From Natrinema versiforme JCM 10478 (GTDB lineage Archaea > Halobacteriota > Halobacteria > Halobacteriales > Natrialbaceae): DNA of 64,000 nt. The position numbers were made by a program, and so were the translations under genes. The DNA lies in contig NZ_AOID01000005.1 in the NCBI RefSeq assembly GCF_000337195.1, forward strand, positions 155,604 through 219,603, written 5' to 3'. The notes below the pieces were generated by a model, which had not been told where the DNA came from, searched no databases, and worked only from the letters and a program-made list of their open reading frames with translations. Positions 35,164 through 44,387 of this stretch are shown piece after piece (position 1 is the first letter of the stretch; each line of letters starts with the position of its first letter).

Positions 35164-35314
35164 AGACTCGCTACCAATCCAAATAGGAGAACGTAAACAT
35201 GTTAACAGCGACCCCGATTCCGGGTCCGTCGCCGATCGAAGCGCCGTCGCGTCGTCGTCGCGCTCGGCTCGAGACGGCGAGCGTTTTTTCCCCGTCTACG
35301 GCGTTCGGAATACC

Positions 35315-38300
35315 ATGAGTACTCGAGCGGGCGCGAACGACGGGGCATTCTGGGGCGATGCCGCCGACGATGTCGCGCTCCACCGCTATCGGACCCTGAT
35401 CAACACGATCGACGACGGGATCTACCAGCTCGATGCCGACGGCTGCTTCGTCGCGGTCAACGACGTGATCCTCGAGGAGACCGGCTACGAGCGCGAGGAA
35501 CTGCTCGACGAGCACGTCTCGGTCCTCCTCGACGACGCCGACACCGCCCGCATCGAACGCGAAGTCGCGAGCCAGATCGCCGCTCGAGACGGCGAGATCG
35601 CCACCTTCGAGTTGGCCATTCGGACCGCCGACGGCGACGCGCTCCCCTGCGAACTGCGCGTCAACTTGCTGATCGAGGACGACGAGTTTCGGGGCACTAT
35701 CGGCGTCGCTCGCGACCGCTCCGAGGAGCAACGGCGGCAAGAGACGCTCGCATCGGCGGTGGCGTCGTACGAATCGGTCACGAGCATCATCGACACGGCC
35801 GATATCGGCGTCTGCGTCCTCGACGAGGACGAAACGATCTCGTGGGTCGACGAGACCATCGAACAGTACTTCGGCCTCGATCGAGCATCGCTCATCGGCC
35901 GGAACAACCGCACCGTCATCGAAGACACGCTCGGAGACCAGATCGCCGCCCCCGATTCGTTCGCGGAGACGCTCATCTCGTCGTACGACGAGCACCGGTA
36001 TATCGACCGCCTCGAGTGTCGCGTCACTGCGGGCGAGGACCGCGAGGAGCGGTGGCTCACCTATCAGAGCAAGCCGATCGAATCCGGCGAGTTCGCCGGC
36101 GGACGGGTCGAGTTCTACTACGAGATCACCGACCAGAAGCGGTCCGAAGCGGACTTACAGGAGAACGAAGCGGAGTTCCAGTCGCTGGTCGACGCCGTCG
36201 AGGAGTACGCGATCTTCCGGCTTGACACGGACGGTCGCGTCATCAGTTGGAACAAGGGCGCACGGAAGCTCAAGGGCTACGACCGCGAGGAGATCGTCGG
36301 CGAACACTTCTCGACGTTCTACACCGAGAGCGATCGAGCGGCGAACGTCCCCGAGCGAAACCTCGAGGCCGCGACCGAGACCGGGTCCGTCGAGGACGAA
36401 GGCTGGCGGGTCCGCGAGGACGGCACGCGATTCTGGGCGAACGTGACGATCACGGCGATCCGGGACGACGACGGCACGCTGCAGGGCTACCTGAAGGTGA
36501 CCCGTGATATGACCGACCGCCGGAAGCGCGAGCAGGAACTCGAGAGCGAACTCCAGCGCATTCTCGGCCGGATCTCGGATGCCTTCTACGCGGTCGACGA
36601 CGAGTTTCGATTCACCCACGTCAACGACCGTGCCGCGGAACTCCTCCAGCGCTCCGAGGAGGAACTCCTCGGCGAGCGGCTCTGGGACGTGTTCCCCGAT
36701 CTCCACGAGATCGACGAGGTCTGGGACGCCTTCCATACGGCCCTCGAAACGCAGGAGCCGACCAGCTACGAACTCTACTACGACACGCTCGATTTCCGGG
36801 TCGAGGCGAACCTCTATCCCTCCGAGACCGGCATCTCGGTGTACTTCCGCGACATCACTGAGCGCCGGGAGCGCCAGCGGGAACTCGAGCGGACCGAGCG
36901 CCGCTTCGAAGCCATCTTCGAGGACCCGAACATCCTCGTCGGCTTACTCGAGCCCGACGGGACGGTCTTAGACATCAACGGAACCGCGATGGAGTACGTC
37001 GATGCCGACCTCGCGGACGTGACCGGCGAGCCGTTCTGGGAGACGCCGTGGTGGGGCGAGGGCGAGGACGTTCGGGCCGCGGTCAAGGAGTGGACCGAAC
37101 GGGCGGCGGCCGGCGAGTACGTCGAGTTCGAGACCGATCTCACCCGGCCGGACGGCGACCAGTACACGCTCAACGGCGTCTTCAGGCCGGTCACGAACGA
37201 GGAGGGCGACGTCGTCTCGATCTTCGTCTCTGACCGCGACATCACGGCGCGGAAGCGACGGGAACGCGAACTCGAGGAGTCCGAACAGCGCTACCGGACC
37301 CTCGCCGAGCACTTCCCGAACGGGATCGTCACCCTGTTCGATCACGACCTCGAGTACACGCTCGTCGCGGGCCAAGGCTTCGAGAAGATCCCGGTCGAGC
37401 CGACCGATCTCGAGGGCGAACACTTCAGCGACGCTTGGCCCGCCGAGATCAGCGAGGCGCTCGAGCCGGCGCTCCGAGGCGCACTCGAGGGCGAGCAAGG
37501 GGAGGTCGAGGTCGAGTACGCCGGCCGGGAGTGGGCCATCTACGCGGTCCCGATCACCGATACCCGCGGCGATGTCTTCGCCGGGGTGACGATGGCCCAC
37601 GACATCACCGAGCGCAAGGAGTACCAGCGCAAACTCGAGGAGACGATCGCCCGGCTCGAGGAGTCGAACAAGCGCTTAGAGCAGTTCGCCTACGCTGCCT
37701 CCCACGACCTCCAAGAGCCCCTGCGGATGGTCTCGAGTTACCTCCAACTGATCGAGAGCCGCTACGCCGACGCGCTCGACGCGGACGGCGAGGAGTTCCT
37801 CGAGTTCGCCGTCGAGGGCGCAGAGCGAATGCGGAACATGATCGATGGCCTGCTCGAATACTCCCGGATCGAGACACAGGGGGACCCGCTCGAGCCAACC
37901 GATCTCGATTCGGTCCTCGAGAGCGTGCTGACGGATCTGCAACTTCGGATCGAGGAGAGCGGTGCCGAGATCGAGACGGCGGCCCTACCCCGCGTCGAGG
38001 GTGACGCGAATCAGTTGCGGCAGGTGTTCCAAAACCTGCTGTCGAACGCGATCGAGTACAGCGGCGAGGAACCGCCGCGGATTTCGGTCGATGCCCGTCG
38101 GCGGGGCGGAGAGTGGGTAATCTCGGTCCGCGACGAGGGCATCGGGATCGATTCCGACGATCGGGACCGCGTCTTCGAGGTCTTCCAGCGCCTGCACAGC
38201 CGCGGGAAGTACGCCGGCACCGGGATCGGGCTGGCGCTGTGCCAGCGGATCGTCGAACGCCACGGCGGGGAGATCTGGGTCGAGTCCGAACCCGGCGAGG

Positions 38301-38347
38301 GCGCGACGTTCTCGTTTACGCTCCCCGCGGCGGAGTCCGCGAAGTAA
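35315..38347 (+). CDS. multi-PAS sensor histidine kinase (soluble)
   Basis: 1010 residues without membrane segments, so a cytoplasmic sensor. About six PAS units follow one another (near 24-140, 150-275, 285-400, 405-510, 520-645 and 655-765), for example EAEFQSLVDAVEEYAIFRLD and EQRYRTLAEHFPNGIVTLFD. The HisKA box has the phospho-accepting His797 in YAASHDLQEPLRMV. The HATPase has NQLRQVFQNLLSNAIEYS, DEGIGIDSDD and GTGIGLALCQRIVERHGG. No response regulator is beside it, so its partner is elsewhere. PAS ligands (light, redox, small molecules) cannot be told apart here. Confidence 0.93.
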   Translation: MSTRAGANDGAFWGDAADDVALHRYRTLINTIDDGIYQLDADGCFVAVNDVILEETGYEREELLDEHVSVLLDDADTARIEREVASQIAARDGEIATFELAIRTADGDALPCELRVNLLIEDDEFRGTIGVARDRSEEQRRQETLASAVASYESVTSIIDTADIGVCVLDEDETISWVDETIEQYFGLDRASLIGRNNRTVIEDTLGDQIAAPDSFAETLISSYDEHRYIDRLECRVTAGEDREERWLTYQSKPIESGEFAGGRVEFYYEITDQKRSEADLQENEAEFQSLVDAVEEYAIFRLDTDGRVISWNKGARKLKGYDREEIVGEHFSTFYTESDRAANVPERNLEAATETGSVEDEGWRVREDGTRFWANVTITAIRDDDGTLQGYLKVTRDMTDRRKREQELESELQRILGRISDAFYAVDDEFRFTHVNDRAAELLQRSEEELLGERLWDVFPDLHEIDEVWDAFHTALETQEPTSYELYYDTLDFRVEANLYPSETGISVYFRDITERRERQRELERTERRFEAIFEDPNILVGLLEPDGTVLDINGTAMEYVDADLADVTGEPFWETPWWGEGEDVRAAVKEWTERAAAGEYVEFETDLTRPDGDQYTLNGVFRPVTNEEGDVVSIFVSDRDITARKRRERELEESEQRYRTLAEHFPNGIVTLFDHDLEYTLVAGQGFEKIPVEPTDLEGEHFSDAWPAEISEALEPALRGALEGEQGEVEVEYAGREWAIYAVPITDTRGDVFAGVTMAHDITERKEYQRKLEETIARLEESNKRLEQFAYAASHDLQEPLRMVSSYLQLIESRYADALDADGEEFLEFAVEGAERMRNMIDGLLEYSRIETQGDPLEPTDLDSVLESVLTDLQLRIEESGAEIETAALPRVEGDANQLRQVFQNLLSNAIEYSGEEPPRISVDARRRGGEWVISVRDEGIGIDSDDRDRVFEVFQRLHSRGKYAGTGIGLALCQRIVERHGGEIWVESEPGEGATFSFTLPAAESAK

Positions 38348-38451
38348 AGGGCTCCCGTCACGGCTCGCTGGCCGCGTACCGCACGCCAATTGTAATATAA
38401 ATTATAGTCGTCTGACGTACGTTTATGTGGCCAGGCGGATCCCTAGCTGAT

Positions 38452-38766
38452 ATGTCGAACAACCGCGTCGAGACGCTCGAATCGACGGTTGCGGAACTCG
38501 AGTCGACGGTAGAAGGGCTGACGGACGAACTCATCGAGGCCAAAGAGCGAATCCGCGTCCTCGAGGCCGAACTCGATGCCGACACGCCGACGCGCGTGCC
38601 CGAACGACGGAACGAGGAAACCGGAACGACGGCGGACACCGGCGACGAAACGCCTGAGGCCGAACCCGACGATGTCGCGGAAGCGGCGGCCGACGCCGAG
38701 ACGGAGACGGAATCGACCGACGACGAAGCGGAAGACTCAGGTAGCGACGACATCATTGTCGCATAA
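38452..38766 (+). CDS. coiled-coil acidic protein upstream of smc (DUF7518-like)
   Basis: 104 residues from ATG 38452 (MSNNRVETLESTVAELESTV). Residues 1-45 form a heptad-type coiled coil (LESTVEGLTDELIEAKERIR); the rest is low-complexity Thr/Glu/Asp. I recall a haloarchaeal family named DUF7518 with this profile, not confirmed. Only about 87 bases separate it from smc, so co-transcription with smc-scpA is likely. It may act as an adaptor to the condensin or just be genomically linked. Confidence 0.7.
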   Translation: MSNNRVETLESTVAELESTVEGLTDELIEAKERIRVLEAELDADTPTRVPERRNEETGTTADTGDETPEAEPDDVAEAAADAETETESTDDEAEDSGSDDIIVA

Positions 38767-38853
38767 CTGCGGCCGTCGCTGTGGGTGGGTAGCGCAGACG
38801 CGGTCCTCGCCCGCTCCGACGGCCGGTTGCGGTACGGAGGTCTCGCAAGAAGA

Positions 38854-41800
38854 ATGTATATCAAGGCGATCGTCCTCGACAATTTCAAGAGCTTCGGCCG
38901 AAAGACGAAGATCCCGTTCTACGAGGATTTCACCGTCGTCACGGGCCCGAACGGCTCCGGGAAATCGAACATCATCGACGCCGTCCTCTTCGCGCTCGGA
39001 CTGGCCCGCACCCGCGGGATCCGCGCCGAAAAACTGACCGACCTGATCTACAACCCCGGTCACGAGGACGGCGGCGACTCGAGCGGGCCCCGCGAAGCGA
39101 CCGTCGAGGTCATTCTGGATAACTCCGAGGGCACCCTCGAGCGCTCGCAAGTCGTCAACGCCGCGGGCAGCGACGACGTCGGCGACGTCGACGAGATTCG
39201 CATCCGTCGCCGGGTCAAGGAGACCGAGGACAACTACTACTCCTACTACTATCTCAACGACCGCTCGGTCAACCTCTCGGACATCCAGGACCTGCTCGCA
39301 CAGGCCGGAATTACGCCCGAAGGGTACAACGTCGTCATGCAGGGCGACGTGACCGAGATCATCAACATGACTCCCCACGCCCGCCGGGAGATCATCGACG
39401 AGATCGCGGGCGTCGCGGAGTTCGACGCGAAGAAAGAAGACGCGTTCGGCGAACTCGAGACGGTCCAGGAACGGATCGACGAGGCCGAACTCCGTATCGA
39501 GGAGAAACGCGACCGCCTCGACCAACTCGCGGACGAACGGCGGGAGGCCATGCGCTACCGCCGGCTCCGCCGCGAGAAGGAGGAGTACGAGGGCTACCGG
39601 AAGGCCAGCGAACTCGAGGAGAAACGCGACGAACTCGCATCCGTCGAGAGCGAGGTCGACGACCTCGAAGCCGAACTCCAGGATCTGCAGCGCGAACTCG
39701 ACGAGCGCGAAGGCGCGGTCGTCCGACTCCAAGAGGACCTCGAGGACTTAAACGCCGAAATCGAGCGCAAGGGCGAGGACGAACAGCTCCGGATCAAAAG
39801 CGAGATCGAGGAGATCAAAGGCGACATCTCGCGGCTCGAGGACAAGATCGAGGCCAGCGAGGAACAGATCGAGGACGCCGAGTCCGAACGCCGGGAGGCG
39901 TTCGTCCAGATCGACCGCAAGCAGGAGACGATCGACGACCTCGCCGACGAGATGCGCGAGCACAAACTTGAGAAGGCCTCGATCAAGAGCGAGATCCAAG
40001 AACGCGAGGCCGAACGCGACGACCTCGAGGCCGAGATCGAGGCCGTCGACACCGAGTTCGACGAACTCAAGGCAGATCTCGCCGAGCGCAAAGACGAGTT
40101 AGAGGCGGCTAAAACCGAGAGGAACGACCTCCAGCGCGAGCAGGACCGCCTGCTCGACGAGGCCCGGCGGCGGTCGAACAACATCAGCGAGAAAGAGCAG
40201 ACGATCGAGGACAAACGCGAGGCGATCCCCGAAATCGAGAGCCAACGGGGCGACTTAGAGCGCGAACTCGAGAAGGCCGAGCGAAACCGTGCGAACATCG
40301 CTGAGGTCGTCGACGACCTGAAAGGCGAGAAGCGACGGCTCCAATCCGATGTCGACGAGTTGGACGACGAGATTCAGGCCAAACAGCAGGAGTACGCCGA
40401 ACTCGAGGCAAACGCCGGCGAGAGCGGCGACTCCTCGTTCGGCCGTGCGGTGACGACGATCCTCAATTCGGGAATCGACGGCGTCCACGGCGCGGTCGCC
40501 CAACTGGGGACCGTCCCCGGCGAGTACGCCGTGGCCTGCGAGACCGCCGCGGGCGGCCGGCTCGCGAACGTCGTCGTCGACGACGACGTCATCGGCCAGC
40601 AGTGTATCGAGCATCTGAAGTCCCGAAACGCGGGCCGAGCGACGTTCCTGCCGCTGACGGATATGAGCCAGCGCCGGCTGCCGTCGGCTCCGAGTGATCC
40701 GGGAATCGTCGACTTCGCGTACAACCTCGTCGACTTCGACAGCGAGTACGCGGGGGTCTTCTCCTACGTCCTCGGGGACACGCTGGTCGTCGAGGACATC
40801 GAGACCGCCCGCTCGTACATGGGCGACTACCGGATGGTCACCCTCGACGGCGACTTAGTCGAGAAAAGCGGCGCGATGACCGGCGGCTCTGGCGGCGGCT
40901 CCCGGTACTCCTTTACCGGCGGCGGCGAGGGCCAACTCGAGCGCGTCGCGACACAGATCACGGAGCTCCAGGAGGAGCGCGAGTCCCTCCGCGAGGACCT
41001 GCGCGGCGTCGAGGAGCGCCTCGACGACGCCCGCGACCGCAAGAGCGACGCGGCCGACGAGGTCCGTTCGATCGAATCCGAACTCGAGGGGCTCGACGAG
41101 AAGCGCGACGATGTCGAGAGTGAGATCGAAACGCTCGAGGCCGACCTCGAGGAGCTCCGCGAGGAACGCGAGTCCGTCGACGAGCGGATGAACGAGATCT
41201 CCGCGGAGATCGAGGCGAAGACCGCGGCGGTCGAGGAACTCGAGGCCGATATCGCGGACCTCGAGAGCGAACTCGCAGACTCGAAGATCCCCGAGCTAAC
41301 GGACCAGATCGAAGAACTCGAGGCCGAGATCGACGAGCGCGAGGACCGCATTCAGGAACTCGACAACGAACTCAACGAACTGAGCCTCGAGAAGGAGTAC
41401 GCCGAGGACGCCATCGAGGACCTCCACGATGACATCGAGGCTGCCCAGAACCGCACGGCAGAACACGAGGAGCGGATCGAGGACTACGAGGAGGAAATCG
41501 CCGGCAAGCGCGAGGAACTCGACGAGAAGCGGGCCGCCGTCGAGGAGCTAGAGGAAGAGCTCACGGAGCTGAAAGCCGAGCGCAGCGACCTCAAAGAGGA
41601 GCTCTCCGAGGCCCGGACGAAACGCGATCAGCAGCAAGACCGGGTCAACGCCGTCGAGAGCAAACTCGAGGACGCAAGCGAGCGGGCGAGCAGCTTGGAG
41701 TGGGAAATCGAGTCCCTCGAATCGGAAGTCGGGGACTACGACCCCGAGGACGTGCCGGACCACGACACCGTCCTCGAGCTGATCGAACACCTGCAGGCGG

Positions 41801-42426
41801 ACATGGAGGCCATGGAGCCGGTGAACATGCTCGCGATCGACGAGTACGACGAGGTCCGCAGCGATCTCGACGACCTCGAGGAGGGGCGGGCGACGCTGGT
41901 CGAGGAAGCGGAGGGGATCCGCGACCGCATCGAGCAGTACGAGACCCAGAAGAAGCAGACGTTCATGGACGCCTACGACGCGATCGCCGCCCACTTCACC
42001 GAGATCTTCGAGAAGCTCTCGGAGGGGACCGGGACCCTCCACCTCGAGAACGAGGCGGATCCGTTCGACGGCGGGCTGACGATGAAGGCCCAGCCGGGCG
42101 ACAAGCCGATCCAGCGGCTGGACGCGATGTCCGGCGGCGAGAAGTCGCTGACCGCGCTGGCGTTTATTTTCGCGATCCAGCGGCACAACCCGGCTCCCTT
42201 CTACGCGCTCGACGAGGTCGACGCCTTCCTCGACGCGGTCAACGCCGAGCGGATCGGCGAGATGGTCGAGGAGCTCTCCGACAAGGCCCAGTTCGTCGTC
42301 GTCTCCCACCGCTCGGCGATGCTCGACCGCTCCGAGCGGGCGATCGGCGTGACGATGCAACAGGACAACGTGAGCGCGGTGACCGGGATCGATCTGAGTA
42401 GTGGGGAGGTTCCTGCTGATGACTAG
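38854..42426 (+). CDS. smc: chromosome segregation/condensation ATPase SMC
   Basis: 1190 residues from ATG 38854 (MYIKAIVLDNFKSFG). Head N: Walker A GPNGSGKS (31-38) and Q-loop-like MQGDVTEIINMTPHAR. Long antiparallel coiled coils rich in Glu/Arg/Leu surround a hinge at about 525-660 (ILNSGIDGVHGAVAQLGTVP to FLPLTDMSQ). Head C: ABC signature LDAMSGGEKSLTALAF (about 1089-1104) and Walker B PFYALDEVDAFLD. Full-length bacterial/archaeal-type SMC, which compacts and separates chromosomes. Overlaps scpA by 8 bases, typical of translational coupling with its kleisin. Confidence 0.97.
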   Translation: MYIKAIVLDNFKSFGRKTKIPFYEDFTVVTGPNGSGKSNIIDAVLFALGLARTRGIRAEKLTDLIYNPGHEDGGDSSGPREATVEVILDNSEGTLERSQVVNAAGSDDVGDVDEIRIRRRVKETEDNYYSYYYLNDRSVNLSDIQDLLAQAGITPEGYNVVMQGDVTEIINMTPHARREIIDEIAGVAEFDAKKEDAFGELETVQERIDEAELRIEEKRDRLDQLADERREAMRYRRLRREKEEYEGYRKASELEEKRDELASVESEVDDLEAELQDLQRELDEREGAVVRLQEDLEDLNAEIERKGEDEQLRIKSEIEEIKGDISRLEDKIEASEEQIEDAESERREAFVQIDRKQETIDDLADEMREHKLEKASIKSEIQEREAERDDLEAEIEAVDTEFDELKADLAERKDELEAAKTERNDLQREQDRLLDEARRRSNNISEKEQTIEDKREAIPEIESQRGDLERELEKAERNRANIAEVVDDLKGEKRRLQSDVDELDDEIQAKQQEYAELEANAGESGDSSFGRAVTTILNSGIDGVHGAVAQLGTVPGEYAVACETAAGGRLANVVVDDDVIGQQCIEHLKSRNAGRATFLPLTDMSQRRLPSAPSDPGIVDFAYNLVDFDSEYAGVFSYVLGDTLVVEDIETARSYMGDYRMVTLDGDLVEKSGAMTGGSGGGSRYSFTGGGEGQLERVATQITELQEERESLREDLRGVEERLDDARDRKSDAADEVRSIESELEGLDEKRDDVESEIETLEADLEELREERESVDERMNEISAEIEAKTAAVEELEADIADLESELADSKIPELTDQIEELEAEIDEREDRIQELDNELNELSLEKEYAEDAIEDLHDDIEAAQNRTAEHEERIEDYEEEIAGKREELDEKRAAVEELEEELTELKAERSDLKEELSEARTKRDQQQDRVNAVESKLEDASERASSLEWEIESLESEVGDYDPEDVPDHDTVLELIEHLQADMEAMEPVNMLAIDEYDEVRSDLDDLEEGRATLVEEAEGIRDRIEQYETQKKQTFMDAYDAIAAHFTEIFEKLSEGTGTLHLENEADPFDGGLTMKAQPGDKPIQRLDAMSGGEKSLTALAFIFAIQRHNPAPFYALDEVDAFLDAVNAERIGEMVEELSDKAQFVVVSHRSAMLDRSERAIGVTMQQDNVSAVTGIDLSSGEVPADD

Positions 42427-43588
42427 CGAGGGTTCCAAGGAGCCGAAGGCGACGCAGGAACCCTCGAGAATGCGAACGGGGAGCGAAGCGACCCGTGAGC
42501 GGAGCGACCCGCGAGACAACAGTGGGGGCAGGCCAGCGGCCCGCAAGCAGACGGGTGACCCGCTTGGCGACGGCGAACAGAGCGAACTACGAGCCGACGG
42601 CGGCGAGGAAATCCCGCTGAACATCACCGGACACGAGGACCGCGAGCCGCCGGGCGAATCTCCCTCGAGCCCCGAGACGGCCTCGAGCACCGACGACCCC
42701 GCCGGCGAGGACGAGGGTGACTCGGTCCTCGAGTTCACGGATGTCGAGACGGCCTCGGACGGGGACGGGGACGAGGAAGAGAAAGTCGAACCCGTCGAAC
42801 TGCTCGTCCAACTGGCGAAAGACGGCGAGATCGAGCCGTGGGACATCGACATCGTCGCGGTCACCGACAAGTTCCTCGAGGCGATCGAGGACGTCGACCT
42901 GCGGACGTCGGGCCGGGCGCTGTTCTACGCAAGCGTCCTCCTGCGGATGAAAAGCGACGAACTGTTCGCGACCGACGACCCCGACGAGGAGGAACTACCG
43001 CCGTGGGAAGCGCCCTTCGCCGACGACGGGCCGATGGACCCCGAGGACGAGGAGCGGGACTACCCACCCGGCTTCGATCCCGTCGAGAACCTCGAGGAGG
43101 AGATGGAACGTCGCCTCGAGCGCAAACACGCCCGCGGGAAGCCGGAGACGCTGGACGAACTGGTCCGGGAGCTGCGGACCGCCGAGCGCGACACGTGGTG
43201 GAAGGAGTCCCGAAGTTACGATACGAGCGACTCGCCGAAGGGGTACGACCGCGGTGTGCAGGAGCTGAACTACCACTCCGGCGACGACTTCCGGGTCGAC
43301 GACGAGCCGACCAGCGACGACGTTACCCACACGACCCACGAGGAGGACATCGAGTCCGTCATCGACGATGTCGAAGCGGAACTCGAAACCAACTACGAGG
43401 CGGGCCGCGACGAGGTGCTGTACGCCGAAATCGACGATGTCGGCGGCACGCGGGTGATGACTTATCTCGCCTTGCTCTTCTTGGCCCACCGCGGTCGAGT
43501 CACCCTCGAGCAGGACGAACTGTTCGGCGATCTCTGGATCGAAGACGCTACGGTGGCGTCGGACGCGAGCGAAGCGGTCGCTGAGTGA
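42419..43588 (+). CDS. scpA: segregation and condensation protein A (kleisin)
   Basis: 389 residues from ATG 42419 (MTSEGSKEPK), inside the end of smc. ScpA homology starts at about residue 125: EKVEPVELLVQLAKDGEIEP followed by WDIDIVAVTDKFLEAIEDVD and ALFYASVLLRMKSDELF, the head-binding helical core. A central variable loop is rich in Asp/Glu, and the C-terminal winged-helix region (GGTRVMTYLALLFLAHRGRV, EQDELFGDLWIE) closes the SMC ring. The N-terminal about 120 residues are a disordered, acidic extension, including a repeat-encoded patch near 20-32. Together with smc it forms the archaeal condensin. Confidence 0.93.
   Translation: MTSEGSKEPKATQEPSRMRTGSEATRERSDPRDNSGGRPAARKQTGDPLGDGEQSELRADGGEEIPLNITGHEDREPPGESPSSPETASSTDDPAGEDEGDSVLEFTDVETASDGDGDEEEKVEPVELLVQLAKDGEIEPWDIDIVAVTDKFLEAIEDVDLRTSGRALFYASVLLRMKSDELFATDDPDEEELPPWEAPFADDGPMDPEDEERDYPPGFDPVENLEEEMERRLERKHARGKPETLDELVRELRTAERDTWWKESRSYDTSDSPKGYDRGVQELNYHSGDDFRVDDEPTSDDVTHTTHEEDIESVIDDVEAELETNYEAGRDEVLYAEIDDVGGTRVMTYLALLFLAHRGRVTLEQDELFGDLWIEDATVASDASEAVAE
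42481..42512. repeat. 16-bp tandem repeat in the 5' part of scpA
   Basis: GAGCGAAGCGACCCGT (42481-42496) and GAGCGGAGCGACCCGC (42497-42512) differ at two positions and are followed by a further GAG. Encodes SEATRERSDPRD in the non-conserved ScpA N-terminus. Confidence 0.65.
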
Positions 43589-43721
43589 GTACCTCCTATC
43601 GTCAGGACCACTCCACAGACTCGAGCGGGCCGTTTATTCTGCGACAAAATAGGGCGGTTCCGGACCCGCTCGACTCGAGCGCCCACAAGCGTTTAGCCCG
43701 CACCGGCGAAACGTCGGGTCG

Positions 43722-44387
43722 ATGACGAGGCCGGACGATGTCCTCTTTCGCACCCGGATCGAGACGTTCGCGCTGATCCGGCGGTGCCTGCCGATCGCAC
43801 TCTTCGCGGGAGCGCTGGTCGGGCCGATCACCGTCACTGACCCGACGACCGGCGTGTGGCTCTCGGTGCTGGGCGTCTCGCTCGTGCTGATCGGCCTCCA
43901 CGTCGTGAGTCGCCTGCCGCTGTATCCGGCCCATACGTTCGGGATCGAATACCGGTTCGAGGAGGAGCCGTTCGAGACCGACCGCCGACGGTGCGTTCGC
44001 TGCGAGACGCTTGTGACATCGGGCACCCACCGCCGCTACGCCAAGCAGCTCGTCGTCCTCGGCGTGCCGCTGCACACCCTCGAGTGGGGGCACAACGACT
44101 TCTGTGCGGACTGTATCGGGCTCGCCGAGGGCGTCGGCTCGAGCCCCGAGGCCGACCGAGCCGCGGGGCCGGACCCGACGCCGACCCAGTCGACGGTCCC
44201 GAACCGGGAGCGGAGTCGAGGTCGGGACAGGGATCGGAATCAGACCCAAAACCGAAACCGCGGACCGACAGCGCCGTCGGCCGCCACGAGGCACGTCGAC
44301 CCCAGCGCCGGTCGCCTCGAGTCCGCCCGCCGCGTCGACCGGAGCGACGAGACGACCGCGCTGGAACTCAGACGCGCGTTCGAGTAA
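43722..44387 (+). CDS. membrane protein with zinc ribbon, unknown function
   Basis: 221 residues. Two membrane helices at about 23-40 and 44-65 (LPIALFAGALVGPITVTD; VWLSVLGVSLVLIGLHVV), then a zinc-ribbon-like set of two CxxC pairs: C91/C94 (RRCVRCETL) and C128/C131 (DFCADCIGL). The rest (about 145-221) is Arg/Asp/Ser-rich and disordered, ending ETTALELRRAFE. Probably cytoplasmic side Zn domain on a membrane anchor. No family is recognised. It follows scpA by about 130 bases and is convergent with the MTA phosphorylase gene; stops are adjacent. Confidence 0.7.
   Translation: MTRPDDVLFRTRIETFALIRRCLPIALFAGALVGPITVTDPTTGVWLSVLGVSLVLIGLHVVSRLPLYPAHTFGIEYRFEEEPFETDRRRCVRCETLVTSGTHRRYAKQLVVLGVPLHTLEWGHNDFCADCIGLAEGVGSSPEADRAAGPDPTPTQSTVPNRERSRGRDRDRNQTQNRNRGPTAPSAATRHVDPSAGRLESARRVDRSDETTALELRRAFE

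Noticed and set aside
35171-35995. 274-codon minus-strand frame over the histidine kinase start
   Set aside because: Antisense to PAS domains, low-complexity, and would overlap the Liv promoter region.
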